Positions 1 to 8,032 of a stretch of 8,888 nt of DNA are shown here, in pieces. Position 1 is the stretch's first letter; the number at the start of each line of letters is the position of its first letter. The notes beneath the pieces are model-generated. The model saw nothing but the letters and a program-made list of their open reading frames with translations, ran no database searches and was not told the DNA's origin. The stretch spans positions 1-8,888 of the forward strand of contig JAPWUZ010000095.1 in the NCBI GenBank assembly GCA_028275265.1, written 5' to 3'. Made by a program: the position numbers and the translations under genes. The DNA is from Armatimonadota bacterium. GTDB taxonomy: Bacteria > Armatimonadota > HRBIN16.

Positions 1-698
1 ATACCGTCATCCTCTCCGCCACTCCGATACCGGGCAACGAAAGCCTCGTATGGCGCACGGTGAATCGCCTGATACGCAAGGGAGCGAATGTCATTTACCC
101 GCCGATGCAACCCGTACATGTTTCGGGGCATGCCTGTCAGGAGGAGCTGAAAATGATGCTGACTCTGGTGCGCCCGAAGTATGTCATCCCCATGCACGGC
201 GAGCCACGAATGGCGGTACAATATGCACGGATGGCGAGGGAGATGAACATCCCCGCGGAGAATATCTTCCTGATGGATTTAGGGGATACACTCTACCTGC
301 ACCCGGAGGGTGCGAGGTTCGGTGAGAAAGTTCCGGTGGGCAGGGTGCTGGTGGACAGCGGCGGCAACAGCGGTATCAGCGATGTCGTGCTACGCGACCG
401 CAAGCATCTGGCGCAGGACGGTCTGGTGCTGGTGGTGGTGAGCATCGATAAAGAGACCGGCGAGATACTGGCTGGTCCCGACGTGACCATCCGCGGGATG
501 GCGGTGAGTGAAGAGGAAGAGCCGCAGTTCGTCGAGTATTTGCGACAGCAGGTGCTGGCGGAACTGCAAGAGCTGGATATATCAGAGGTGACTGACTGGG
601 ACGCGGTTCGCGCCGATGTGCGCAGCGCAGTCACACGGGCGGTGAAGCAGCGGATGAGGCGTCGCCCCGTGGTGATACCGGTTGTGATGGAGATTTAG
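1..698 (+). CDS. rnj: Ribonuclease J, C-terminal part (5' end outside window)
   Basis: RNase J is a metallo-beta-lactamase/beta-CASP nuclease with 5'-exonuclease and endonuclease activity in mRNA decay and rRNA maturation in the cytoplasm. The reading frame is already open at base 3 (first residues TVILSATPIPGNE, a typical RNase J stretch), so the GTG at 60 is internal and not the start. About 232 residues are visible, against roughly 550 in the family, so the N-terminal metallo-beta-lactamase core is missing to the left. Visible hallmarks are the beta-CASP motif HVSGHA (about bases 117-134) and PMHGE (about 189-203), both of which contribute catalytic or phosphate-pocket residues in the family. 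They are followed by the RNase J C-terminal domain, ending in a basic tail (KQRMRRRP). The stop is TAG. A 39-bp gap separates it from the TPR gene, so it may be the upstream member of the same transcript. The family is confident; J1 versus J2 cannot be told from this part. Confidence 0.95.
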   Translation, partial: TVILSATPIPGNESLVWRTVNRLIRKGANVIYPPMQPVHVSGHACQEELKMMLTLVRPKYVIPMHGEPRMAVQYARMAREMNIPAENIFLMDLGDTLYLHPEGARFGEKVPVGRVLVDSGGNSGISDVVLRDRKHLAQDGLVLVVVSIDKETGEILAGPDVTIRGMAVSEEEEPQFVEYLRQQVLAELQELDISEVTDWDAVRADVRSAVTRAVKQRMRRRPVVIPVVMEI

Positions 699-705
699 CG
701 GCGCG

Positions 706-731
706 CCTCCGGTCAGCCCCAAAGGAGGGCT
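706..731 (+). promoter_or_regulatory. Strong Shine-Dalgarno of the TPR gene with possible sequestering hairpins
   Basis: The gap between the RNase J stop and the TPR start contains a near-ideal Shine-Dalgarno AGGAGG (723-728), nine bases before the ATG at 738. Two short, mutually exclusive inverted repeats include it: CCTCC (706-710) with GGAGG (724-728), and AGCCC (715-719) with GGGCT (727-731, 7-base loop). Either would pair the ribosome-binding site. The arms are only 5 bp, so chance is a real possibility and any thermosensor role is speculation. I saw no convincing promoter in this gap. Confidence 0.3.
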
Positions 732-737
732 ACGATA

Positions 738-1340
738 ATGGAGCCATCGGTAAGGCGTGCGGTGGTGCTGGCGATACTGGGCGCGGTGCTTATCGCTGGC
801 GTGTTGGTACTGCGTCAGACAGGCATGCTACGCAGCGCACAGTCACGCGCCAACGAGGAATTCGCCCTGAGCGAGCGGGCGCACCACGAAGGCGATCACG
901 AGGCCGCCATAGGCCACATGCAGAATGCCGTGAAACTGGACCCGCATTTTGTGGAGGCGCGGGAAGGGCTGGCGGCACTGTATGAGCAATTTCGTGGAGT
1001 GGATACCGCTATCGCGGAGTACGAGCGCGCCATCAAGGAAGACCCGCAGAACGAGGCACGCTACTGTTACCGGATTGCACAAATCTACTTTGTGAACCGC
1101 CAATGGGAGCCTGCATTGCAGTGGCTGCGCCGTTCAGACAAAATGGCACCGGGCGACTTTCATGTGCAGCGGATGATCGGGTTCTGTCTGGAACGGCAGG
1201 GCAAGTGGAAGGAGGCGGAACAACACTGGAGCGCAGTGCTCCGCCAGAACGGCAACGACCCAAACGTGCAGCGTGCTCTCGACAGAGTGCGCAGGCACAT
1301 GAGCAGCAAGCAACCAACAGACAGCGGCAAGGGAGGGTAG
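738..1340 (+). CDS. Membrane-anchored tetratricopeptide (TPR) repeat protein
   Basis: This 200-residue protein has a short positively charged start (MEPSVRRA) and one hydrophobic helix at about residues 8-26, with no clear signal-peptidase site. It is likely an N-terminal membrane anchor with the rest facing the periplasm or exterior. Four consecutive TPR-like units follow at about residues 38-70, 71-104, 105-140 and 141-174. They show the usual alternating small and aromatic residues and the closing DP or similar turn (KLDPH, KEDPQ). The tail (about 185-200) is polar and probably disordered. TPR repeats form a superhelical scaffold for protein-protein contacts and no enzyme motif is present, so the partner is unknown. 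The start is supported by AGGAGG nine bases upstream. The TAG stop is 3 bp before the Hsp20 start, so it is almost certainly co-transcribed and translationally coupled with the chaperone and Lon. A scaffolding role in envelope protein quality control is an inference from that context only. Confidence 0.85.
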   Translation: MEPSVRRAVVLAILGAVLIAGVLVLRQTGMLRSAQSRANEEFALSERAHHEGDHEAAIGHMQNAVKLDPHFVEAREGLAALYEQFRGVDTAIAEYERAIKEDPQNEARYCYRIAQIYFVNRQWEPALQWLRRSDKMAPGDFHVQRMIGFCLERQGKWKEAEQHWSAVLRQNGNDPNVQRALDRVRRHMSSKQPTDSGKGG

Positions 1341-1343
1341 GCG

Positions 1344-1823
1344 GTGTTTCGGAACTATCGCGACATCTTGAGACAGATGGAGATGGAAATGCAAAGGCTA
1401 TCTGATGAAGCCCTGCTCAGCGTCTTCGGACCGCTGGGCGCGGCAGAGCGATTCTGGCAACCGGCAGCCGATATGTGTGAAACCGAAGAGGCACTGGTGG
1501 TGAAGGCGGAAATCGCTGGTGTTCAACCTGAGAAAATCAACGTCTCGCTATCGGCAGACAACAGGGTGCTGGTTATATCGGGCGTAAGGGCAGAAGATGA
1601 GGAAGAGCGTCGCGCTCGCGTGCGGTGTTATCAGCTGGAAATCTACTACGGTCCGTTTGAACGCCACATCACGCTCCCACCTGATATACCCATTGACCGC
1701 GATAATATCTCTGCCACCTATCGTAACGGTGTGTTGACCGTACGTCTTCCCAAGAACATCCGGGAAGAAACACCGGCTATCCGACGTATTCCTATCACCG
1801 AAAGCGAGCGGGAGAGTGAATAG
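1344..1823 (+). CDS. hsp20: Hsp20/alpha-crystallin family small heat shock protein
   Basis: Small heat shock proteins are ATP-independent holdases that bind unfolding proteins as oligomers and pass them to refolding or degradation systems. The 159 residues show a short N-terminal arm (1-40), an alpha-crystallin domain at about 42-138, and a C-terminal tail. The domain contains the conserved A-x-x-x-G-V-L signature late in the fold (YRNGVLTVRLPK, about 126-137). The tail carries the I-x-I anchoring motif (IPI at 149-151) that docks into a neighbouring domain during oligomer assembly. The GTG start at 1344 is chosen because GGGAGGG lies at the right distance and the TPR stop is only 3 bp upstream. 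An in-frame ATG at 1377 (residue 12) would give a slightly shorter arm. No CIRCE-type element is visible upstream. It is followed after 24 bp by lon, which suits a shared stress response. Confidence 0.95.
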   Translation: MFRNYRDILRQMEMEMQRLSDEALLSVFGPLGAAERFWQPAADMCETEEALVVKAEIAGVQPEKINVSLSADNRVLVISGVRAEDEEERRARVRCYQLEIYYGPFERHITLPPDIPIDRDNISATYRNGVLTVRLPKNIREETPAIRRIPITESERESE

Positions 1824-1847
1824 CGGAGGGAAAGCGAGGGAGGCATT

Positions 1848-4304
1848 ATGGCAGACGTAGAGACCCCGGTCACGCCGGGCGGTGATACCGAGAAGGACCT
1901 GCGGATGGAAATCCCGGAGGTGTTGAACCTCCTGCCACTTCGGGATACAGTGGTGTTTCCGGTGCTAATCGTGCCCATCGCCGTAGGCAGAGAGAGCTCT
2001 ATCAAGCTCATCGACGACTCGGTGGTGGGAGGCAACCGGATTATCGGTGTGGTGGCGATGAAAGACCCCACTGTCGAGAACCCGACGCTGGATGACGTGT
2101 ATCGGGTGGGTACGGCGGTGGTCATCCGCATGATGGGCAAAATGCCCGACGGCATCCGCCTGATTGCCCAGGGCATCAGCCGTATCGAGATACTGGAAGC
2201 GGTGCAGACACAACCCTATTTGCGTGTGCGGGTGCGTGTGGTACAGGAGCCGACACAAATCAGCGAGGAAGACAGCCTGGAGATTGAGGCGCTACGCCGA
2301 AACATCGCCGCCGCTTTCCAGAAGGTGGTGCAGCTGTCGCCGAATCTGCCTGACGAGCTGGAGGGAATCGCGCTCAACGTCACCGAGCCCCATGTATTGA
2401 CCGACCTGGTCGCGGCGCATTTGCCTGTCTCCATCGCCGACAAGCAGAAGATTCTGGAGACCTTTGACCTTAAGGAGCGGATGCGCGTGCTGCTGCAGAT
2501 GCTGGTGCGCGAGGTGGAGGTGTTGGAGCTGGGCAGCAAGCTGCAGTCGGAGGTGCATTCGGAGCTCAGCAAGACACAGCGCGAGTACTACCTGCGTGAA
2601 CAACTCAAAGCCATCCAGCGCGAGCTGGGCGAGATGGACGAGAACATGGCGCAGATAGAGGAGCTGCGCCAGAAGATTGCCGAAGCCAAAATGCCGCCTG
2701 AGGCGGAGAAAGAGGCTCTGCGCGAGCTGGACAGGCTGTCACGTATCCCCTCTGCTTCGCCCGAATACACCGTGGCGCGCACATATATCGAGACCATGGT
2801 CGCACTGCCCTGGAGCATCTCCACCGAGGACAATCTGGACATCTCGCAGGTGCGACAGGTGCTGGACGAAGACCACTACGGGCTGGAGAAGGTCAAAGAG
2901 CGCATTCTGGAGTATCTCGCGGTGCGCAAGTTCAAGACCGAGGGCACCATGCGTCAGCCAATCCTGTGTCTGGTGGGACCACCGGGTGTGGGGAAGACCA
3001 GTTTGGGACGCTCGATTGCCCGTGCGCTGGGCAGGAAGTTCGTGCGTATCTCGCTGGGTGGCATCCGCGATGAGGCGGAGATTCGCGGACACCGCCGCAC
3101 TTACATCGGCGCACTGCCCGGACAGATTATTCAGGGTATCCGGCGGGCAGGCTCGAACAATCCCGTCTTTATGCTGGATGAGATCGACAAGGTAGGAGCG
3201 GACTTCCGCGGCGACCCGTCCGCTGCGCTTCTGGAAGCGCTGGACCCCGAACAGAACAGCCAGTTCCGCGACCACTATCTGGATGTGCCCTTCGACCTCT
3301 CGAAGGTTCTGTTCATCACCACTGCCAACGTGCTGGATACCATCCTGCCTCCATTGCGCGACCGCATGGAGGTCATCGAAATCCCGGGCTATACCGAGGA
3401 CGAAAAGGTAGAGATTGCCAAGCGGCACCTTATCCCGCGCCAGATGCAGGAGCACGGGTTGAACGAGGAAGAGCATATCCAGTGGACAGAGGAGGGCATC
3501 CGAGCCATCATTCGGGGGTACACACGCGAGGCGGGGGTACGCAATCTGGAGCGTGAAATCGCCTCCGTGTGCCGCAAGGTGGCACGCCGCTTCGCGGAAG
3601 GCGAGACCGAGAAGGTGGTGGTGGATGCTGCTAAAGTAGAGGAGTTTCTCGGTGCGCCCCGCTTCGAGTTCGAAGAGATTTCCGAGCGCACCTCGCAGCC
3701 GGGCGTGGCGGTAGGGCTGGTGTGGACGCCGGTCGGCGGTGATATCGTGTTCGTGGAAGCCACGCTGATGCCGGGTAACAAAGGGCTGTTGCTGACCGGA
3801 CAGCTGGGCGACGTGATGCGCGAATCGGCGCAGACCGCGCTGAGCTATATCCGCAGTCACGCCAAGGATCTGGGCATAGACCCCAACTTCTTCGAGAAGC
3901 ATGATATTCACATCCACGTGCCTGCCGGAGCGATACCGAAGGACGGTCCTTCCGCAGGCATCACCATGGCAACTGCTCTGGCTTCGTTGCTCACGGGCAG
4001 GTGTGTCAAGCCTCGCGTGGCGATGACCGGGGAAATCACATTGTCCGGACGGGTGCTACCGGTAGGTGGCATTAAGGAGAAGGTGTTGGCGGCACATCGC
4101 GCCGGCATCGAGACCGTCATCCTGCCTTCTCGCAACAGGAAGGACCTGATGGAGGATGTGCCGCAGGCGGTCAGGGAGCAGATGCACTTCGTGTTTGTGG
4201 ATACGATAGACGAGGTGCTGAAAGAGGCGCTTGCTATCTCCACCGACGGCGCGAAGCGCACCCGCACGCGGCGCAAGGTGAAAGAAGTAACAACGGTTGG
4301 ATAG
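1848..4304 (+). CDS. lon: ATP-dependent protease La (LonA)
   Basis: Lon is a cytoplasmic homohexameric AAA+ serine protease that unfolds and degrades damaged proteins and selected regulators. The 818 residues (E. coli Lon has 784) carry the whole LonA layout: an N-terminal substrate-binding domain beginning at LNLLPLRDTVVFP (about residue 26), a charged helical segment at about 200-310, an AAA+ module, and a C-terminal protease domain. Visible catalytic features are Walker A GPPGVGKT (377-384), Walker B with MLDEID (442-447), the sensor-2 arginine in GVRNLERE (R565), the catalytic serine in PKDGPSAG (S702) and the catalytic lysine in GGIKEK (K745). R565, S702 and K745 keep the same 23-residue offset from E. 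coli R542, S679 and K722, so the protease domain is intact. The C-terminus is a basic tail (KRTRTRRK). The ATG is preceded by GGGAGG (1838-1843), with a second SD-like GGAGGG at 1825-1830. The downstream neighbour converges, with 8 bp between stops and no visible terminator. Confidence 0.98.
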   Translation: MADVETPVTPGGDTEKDLRMEIPEVLNLLPLRDTVVFPVLIVPIAVGRESSIKLIDDSVVGGNRIIGVVAMKDPTVENPTLDDVYRVGTAVVIRMMGKMPDGIRLIAQGISRIEILEAVQTQPYLRVRVRVVQEPTQISEEDSLEIEALRRNIAAAFQKVVQLSPNLPDELEGIALNVTEPHVLTDLVAAHLPVSIADKQKILETFDLKERMRVLLQMLVREVEVLELGSKLQSEVHSELSKTQREYYLREQLKAIQRELGEMDENMAQIEELRQKIAEAKMPPEAEKEALRELDRLSRIPSASPEYTVARTYIETMVALPWSISTEDNLDISQVRQVLDEDHYGLEKVKERILEYLAVRKFKTEGTMRQPILCLVGPPGVGKTSLGRSIARALGRKFVRISLGGIRDEAEIRGHRRTYIGALPGQIIQGIRRAGSNNPVFMLDEIDKVGADFRGDPSAALLEALDPEQNSQFRDHYLDVPFDLSKVLFITTANVLDTILPPLRDRMEVIEIPGYTEDEKVEIAKRHLIPRQMQEHGLNEEEHIQWTEEGIRAIIRGYTREAGVRNLEREIASVCRKVARRFAEGETEKVVVDAAKVEEFLGAPRFEFEEISERTSQPGVAVGLVWTPVGGDIVFVEATLMPGNKGLLLTGQLGDVMRESAQTALSYIRSHAKDLGIDPNFFEKHDIHIHVPAGAIPKDGPSAGITMATALASLLTGRCVKPRVAMTGEITLSGRVLPVGGIKEKVLAAHRAGIETVILPSRNRKDLMEDVPQAVREQMHFVFVDTIDEVLKEALAISTDGAKRTRTRRKVKEVTTVG

Positions 4305-4312
4305 AGATTCAT

Positions 4313-5467
4313 TCACTCCACCGGCGGTAAGGAAGCGGGGTCGCGCCGCCGCACTTTGATCAGCCACCACCGTACTGCATCGTCCACGAGGGTGTGCATG
4401 ATTGGAATATCCAGCAGGCTGAGCACTGTGCCTACAATCAACCCACCGATGACCACTGTGCCCAGTGGTTGATAAGCGTCCAGTCCCGTGCGCGGTGCGA
4501 ACGCGACGGGGGACAGCGCGATGATTGTGATGAGTGAGGTCATCAGGATGGGGCGCAGTCGCTGTGGGCATGCCTGAATCACCGCCTGATTGCGCGGCAG
4601 TCCCTGGTGGCGATAGCGCATAATGAGGTCAATCAGCAGGATGGCAGTGGTGATGTCCATGCCGGTCAGCACGATGACTGCCATGATGGAGACGGTGCTG
4701 AAGGCTTGCCCCGTCAGCCAGAGGGCAAAGAACACCCCCGACAGTTCCAGGGGCAGCGAGAACACCATCTGCGCAGGCTGAATAAAACCGCGGAACTGCG
4801 CCACCAGCACCAGAAAGATGAACACCACCGCCAGTTGCAGACCTTGTAGAAGCCTGCGGAAGCTGTCCATCATCTGCGTCATGTCGCCGCGCACTTCGAT
4901 GCCGTAGCCGGGGGGCCAGTTCAGCTGCATCTGCGCGCGCATCATCACGTCCATCGCCACATCCATCGATGGGCGATTGCGCACCTGCTCCCCTTCGCGC
5001 CACGGGGGCACATAGTGCGCCTTGCGATAATAGCCCATGACGCTCACCACACGCCGGAAGTTGTCGTGCTCGATAAGGGTAGGAGTTTCGTGATACTCGA
5101 CTCGGGCGACCGCCTTGAGAGGCACCTGTTTGCCGTCGGGAGTGGTGATGGCGAGCAGTTCGATGTCTTCGGGCGAGAGGCGATCTTTTTCATCATAGCG
5201 GATGAGAATGGTAGTCTGGCGTTTGTTCTCCATGCGGAAGAACTCGTTGGTAAAACCGCCACGCAAGGCATAATATGCTTGGTCGGCAATCTCGGCAGGG
5301 GTCAGTCCCAGTTCTGCGGCACGGCGAACATCTACCTTTATTTCGTAAGCGGGCTTTGTCATTGCCCAGGAGGTTGCTACCTGATAGATATCGGGTACCT
5401 GCGTGCGCGCAATATGCGCTACTTGTCGAATCACGCGGGGCGAGGAGGCTTCTGGCGATTGCAGCAC
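4313..5467 (-). pseudogene. RND efflux permease, C-terminal fragment (PC2 to TM8-12)
   Basis: This open frame corresponds to the last part of an RND proton-driven inner-membrane pump of the AcrB/CusA superfamily. It begins inside the second periplasmic half. The stretch ending VPDIYQVATSW and then AAELGLTPAEIADQ matches the conserved region near AcrB residues 670-740. The remaining periplasmic part is followed by five hydrophobic segments (TM8-12, starting near LAVVFIFLVLVAQF), with the conserved RLRPILMTSL before TM11. The TM10 motif reads VLTGMDITTAILLID, where the more usual form has N or K before AILLVD. The nominal GTG at 5467 has no Shine-Dalgarno and is unlikely to be a real start. It is simply where the frame reopens after the TGA at 5475-5477 that ends the N-terminal fragment. 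Fragments TM2-7 and the first C-terminal porter subdomain are absent, so no working pump can be built from the two pieces. The stop is TGA, 8 bp from the lon stop. Confidence 0.85.
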
Positions 5468-5474
5468 GCTGATT

Positions 5475-6419
5475 TCAGGCTTCGTCCACCTTTGCCTGAT
5501 TGCCGACGCGGTAGTAGTGATGATACCCGCTGCGCGGTTCGTAGAATGTGTCCACTACCTTTGCCACGTCTTTGACATAGACCAGCCGTCCGTTCACGCT
5601 GGTGAGCGGGTAGTTGGCGATGGTGTCGGCATCTCGCCCCAGTGTATCCAGACGCACAATCTCTTCGTCCGTGTCCGTAGTGATTACGCCCGCTGGTTTT
5701 GCCACGTTGTGAGCATCCAGTACCTGGCGCAGCTGCAGGGTAGAAATGCCGTATGCTGCCAGCTTCTTGCGGTCAACGATAACCTGGATTTGGCGCCGAT
5801 AGCCGCCAAACACCTGTACGGTGAAGATATCCGGGCTGACCGCTTTGAGGCGGTTGGAGATCTCGTTGTCCGCCAGTTCGCGCAGGCGTTTCATGTCCCA
5901 GCGGTGGTCGCCCGTCAGCGCTAGGGAAAGCACCGGTAGGTTGAGCGGGTCGATCTTGAGCACCCAAGAGGGCTTCAGGTTCGCGCCGGTCATGGGCAGG
6001 TCGGCTTGAATCACGTTCAGCAATGCCTGCACTTCCACCAGCTTCTTGTCTATATCGGTGCCGTAGGGGAACTCCAGCGAGACAATGCTGAAGCCTTCCT
6101 GAGACGTGGAACGAATGTAGCGCACTCCCGGGATATTGATAAGCCGCTCCTCGATAGGCTTGGAGATGTACATCTCCATTTCCTGAGCGCTCAGTCCGGG
6201 CATCATCGAGACAATTCCAATCATGGGACTTTGGACATACGGCATGAAGCGGCGGGGCATATAGAAGCCGATGGCGATAACAGCCAGGACCACCATCGCG
6301 GTGTAGAAGGCGATCACAACGTACGGGTGCTCGATAGACCACCGGGCGATATTGAGGCTCGATCCTGCTACGTGCTCGATGATGGCAGGACGATGTGCAG
6401 GCTCGTGCCCTCCTCGCAT
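5475..6419 (-). pseudogene. RND efflux permease, N-terminal fragment (TM1 and first porter domain)
   Basis: This is the first third of the same RND pump gene. From the preferred ATG at 6419 it has a short cytoplasmic lead, the typical amphipathic entry (SLNIARWSIEHP), TM1 at about residues 32-53, and then the PN1/PN2 porter region with recognisable family stretches such as KPIEERLINIPGV, AAYGISTLQLRQVL and NGRLVYVKDVAKV. The frame then ends in TGA near the place equivalent to AcrB residue 275. The ATG overlaps the adaptor's stop by one base (TGATG), a classic translational coupling arrangement. AAGGAG lies about 13 bases upstream, rather far. An upstream in-frame start at 6464 would overlap the adaptor by 46 bp and is less likely. 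Both fragments together span 2,107 bp, which is not a multiple of three and encodes only about 700 residues, against about 1,040 in complete RND permeases. Confidence 0.85.
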
Positions 6420-8029
6420 CAGTGCAAGTGTTCTCCTTGCAATGGCTCGAGCTTCATGCCGCATTTAGGGCAGTCGCCCGGCTTGTCGGAGCACACCTCG
6501 GGGTGCATGGAACACGTGTAGACGGTTTTCCCGTTGGCTGGGAGGGGAGCCTCCGACGTGCCCTGTTTGGCAGAGGGGCGCTGGTGCTGCATTTCGTGCA
6601 TCTCGCCGGCGGGTTCGGGCAGGCGGATAGGTGCCTCAACACCCCACTCCACGGGGCTGACAGGGTCGCCTTCCTTGAGGTATTCGTGCCCTCGGTAGAT
6701 GACCTCATCTCCTTCATGTATGCCTGCGCGCACCTCCACGCGCCTGCCGTCACTGTCACCGAGTACCACATTCACCCGATGCGCTGCGAACTTGCCTCCG
6801 CGCTCTTTGGGCACCAGGTTCATTCCGCACTTGGGACATTTTCCGGGTTTGTCGGACTGTACCTCGGGGTGCATGACGCAGGTGTAGGTGATCTTTTTCC
6901 CTTCCAGCTTCTGTGGTTGAACCACCCAGACGAACGGTTTGCCCTTCTCATCGCGTCGAACGACGGAGAGAGGAACGGTGATGGTACGCCGTGCTGCGCC
7001 TTTGGCGATCTCCATCACAACGTATTGACCGGGCAACAAACGGTATCCCGGGTTGGATACCACCGCCTCCACGGTAACGGTTCGGCTTTCCGGATTTGCC
7101 GCATAAAACAGGGAGGTGACCCGCGCGTTCAAGCGAAACGTCGGGTCGCTCGGGAGCGTGACAATAACCGGACTGCCTTTCCGGATGTCGGCAACGTCCG
7201 TTTCGGCAACGTTTACCTGAAGGCGCACGCGGTCGATGGTTTGCAAGCGGAACAGCGCCGTGCCCGGCATGACCAGCGTGCCAGGGCTGACGAGCCGTTC
7301 CGTGAGCACGCCGGACACCGGGGCAGTGATGCGTGTGTAGCCGAACACGATAGTCTCCGCCTGTTTAACAGCATTTGCCTGTCGGTGCATGGCAGCGGCG
7401 CGTTTCCACTGGGCGCGGGCAGTGTCAAGGGCAGCCTGAGCACGTTGCACGCCTGCCTGCATGGCTTGCGCCTCCCGTTGCGCCTGCAAATACTGCGCCT
7501 GCGCCGACTGCACCAATGCGTGTGCTTGTTTGATGCGCAGGTCTGCTTTATTGAGGCGCAGTTGTGCCTGGTTCAGCTCCGCCAGCGCGCGAGCCGCCTC
7601 CGCTTGTGTGCGTTGCCGCTCTTCGAGCGAGATAGCTCCTGCCCGCAGCAACCGTTCGGCACGAGTGTCCTCTGCCTGCCAATAGGCATGGTTTGTTCGC
7701 GCGGCGTCCACCTCCGCCGCCATCTCCTCCCGCTCCGTACGGGCGATCTCCATCTCCTGTTGTGCGGAGATCAGCTCCTGTTGCGCTTTTTGCACCATCG
7801 CTTCGGCGGCATCGCGCTGGCGTTGCATCTGGCGCAGCTCTTCCTGCGCTTGCCTGACGGCCGTTTGCATCGCCTCACGCTCGTAGAAGGCAACCGCTGC
7901 GCCCTCCTGCGCCTCCTGCAGCCGAGCCGAACGCTCGCGCGTATCCAGCTTTGCGAGCAGCTGTCCTGCCTGCACATGGTCGCCTGGGTAGGCTCTCACC
8001 TCCACCAGCCAGCCTTCCGTACGTGCCAC
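6419..8029 (-). pseudogene. RND periplasmic adaptor (CusB/HlyD-like) with two heavy-metal-binding modules, main part after an amber codon
   Basis: Periplasmic adaptors link an RND pump to an outer-membrane channel. This 536-residue stretch starts inside the first lipoyl half (EGWLVEVRAYPGDHVQAGQLLAKLD). It continues with a very long Gln/Ala/Glu/Arg-rich coiled-coil hairpin (about 31-225), the second lipoyl half (RITAPVSGVLTERLVSPG, 233-250), a beta-barrel (about 267-345) and a membrane-proximal domain. Two YTCxMHP-type heavy-metal-binding modules are present: the first at 382-405, nested in the membrane-proximal domain, and the second at 503-527, next to the C-terminus, which ends HLH. Each has Y-x-C-x-M-H-P, then CPKCGM. 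The linker before the second is Met/His-rich (MHEMQHQ). The protein cannot begin at 8029: the same frame continues upstream through a TAG into the signal-anchor fragment at 8033-8293. GTG at 8029 has no suitable Shine-Dalgarno and would lose the signal anchor. The metal could be Cu, Ag, Zn, Co or Ni; the sequence does not decide. Confidence 0.88.
6455..6886 (-). repeat. Pair of diverged direct repeats encoding the two metal-binding modules
   Basis: The segments at 6455-6520 and 6821-6886 run in the same orientation and align without gaps over 66 bases, with about three quarters of positions identical by eye. The longest shared block is CCTCGGGGTGCATG. They encode the two CPKCGM / YTCxMHP modules of the adaptor, so the repeat most likely arose by module duplication or by repeated capture of the same domain, followed by divergence. 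Selection on the metal ligands would keep them similar. Confidence 0.75.
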
Positions 8030-8032
8030 AAC

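Noticed and set aside
1228..1242. Palindrome GGAGC-gcagt-GCTCC
   Set aside because: It is inside the TPR coding region, has short arms and no conserved regulatory signature; most likely chance in GC-rich coding DNA.
1280..1343. Heat-shock operator (CIRCE, TTAGCACTC...GAGTGCTAA) before hsp20
   Set aside because: I looked for it upstream of hsp20 and before the TPR gene and found no match or half-site pair.
2739..3917. Minus-strand open frame of 392 codons opposite lon
   Set aside because: It is wholly within the conserved AAA+ and protease region of lon, shows no family motif, and is a reverse-frame shadow.
5403..5924. Plus-strand open frame over the permease junction as a gene inserted into the RND gene
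   Set aside because: It is antisense to recognisable RND sequence on both sides of the junction and has no domain signal, so it does not explain the break.
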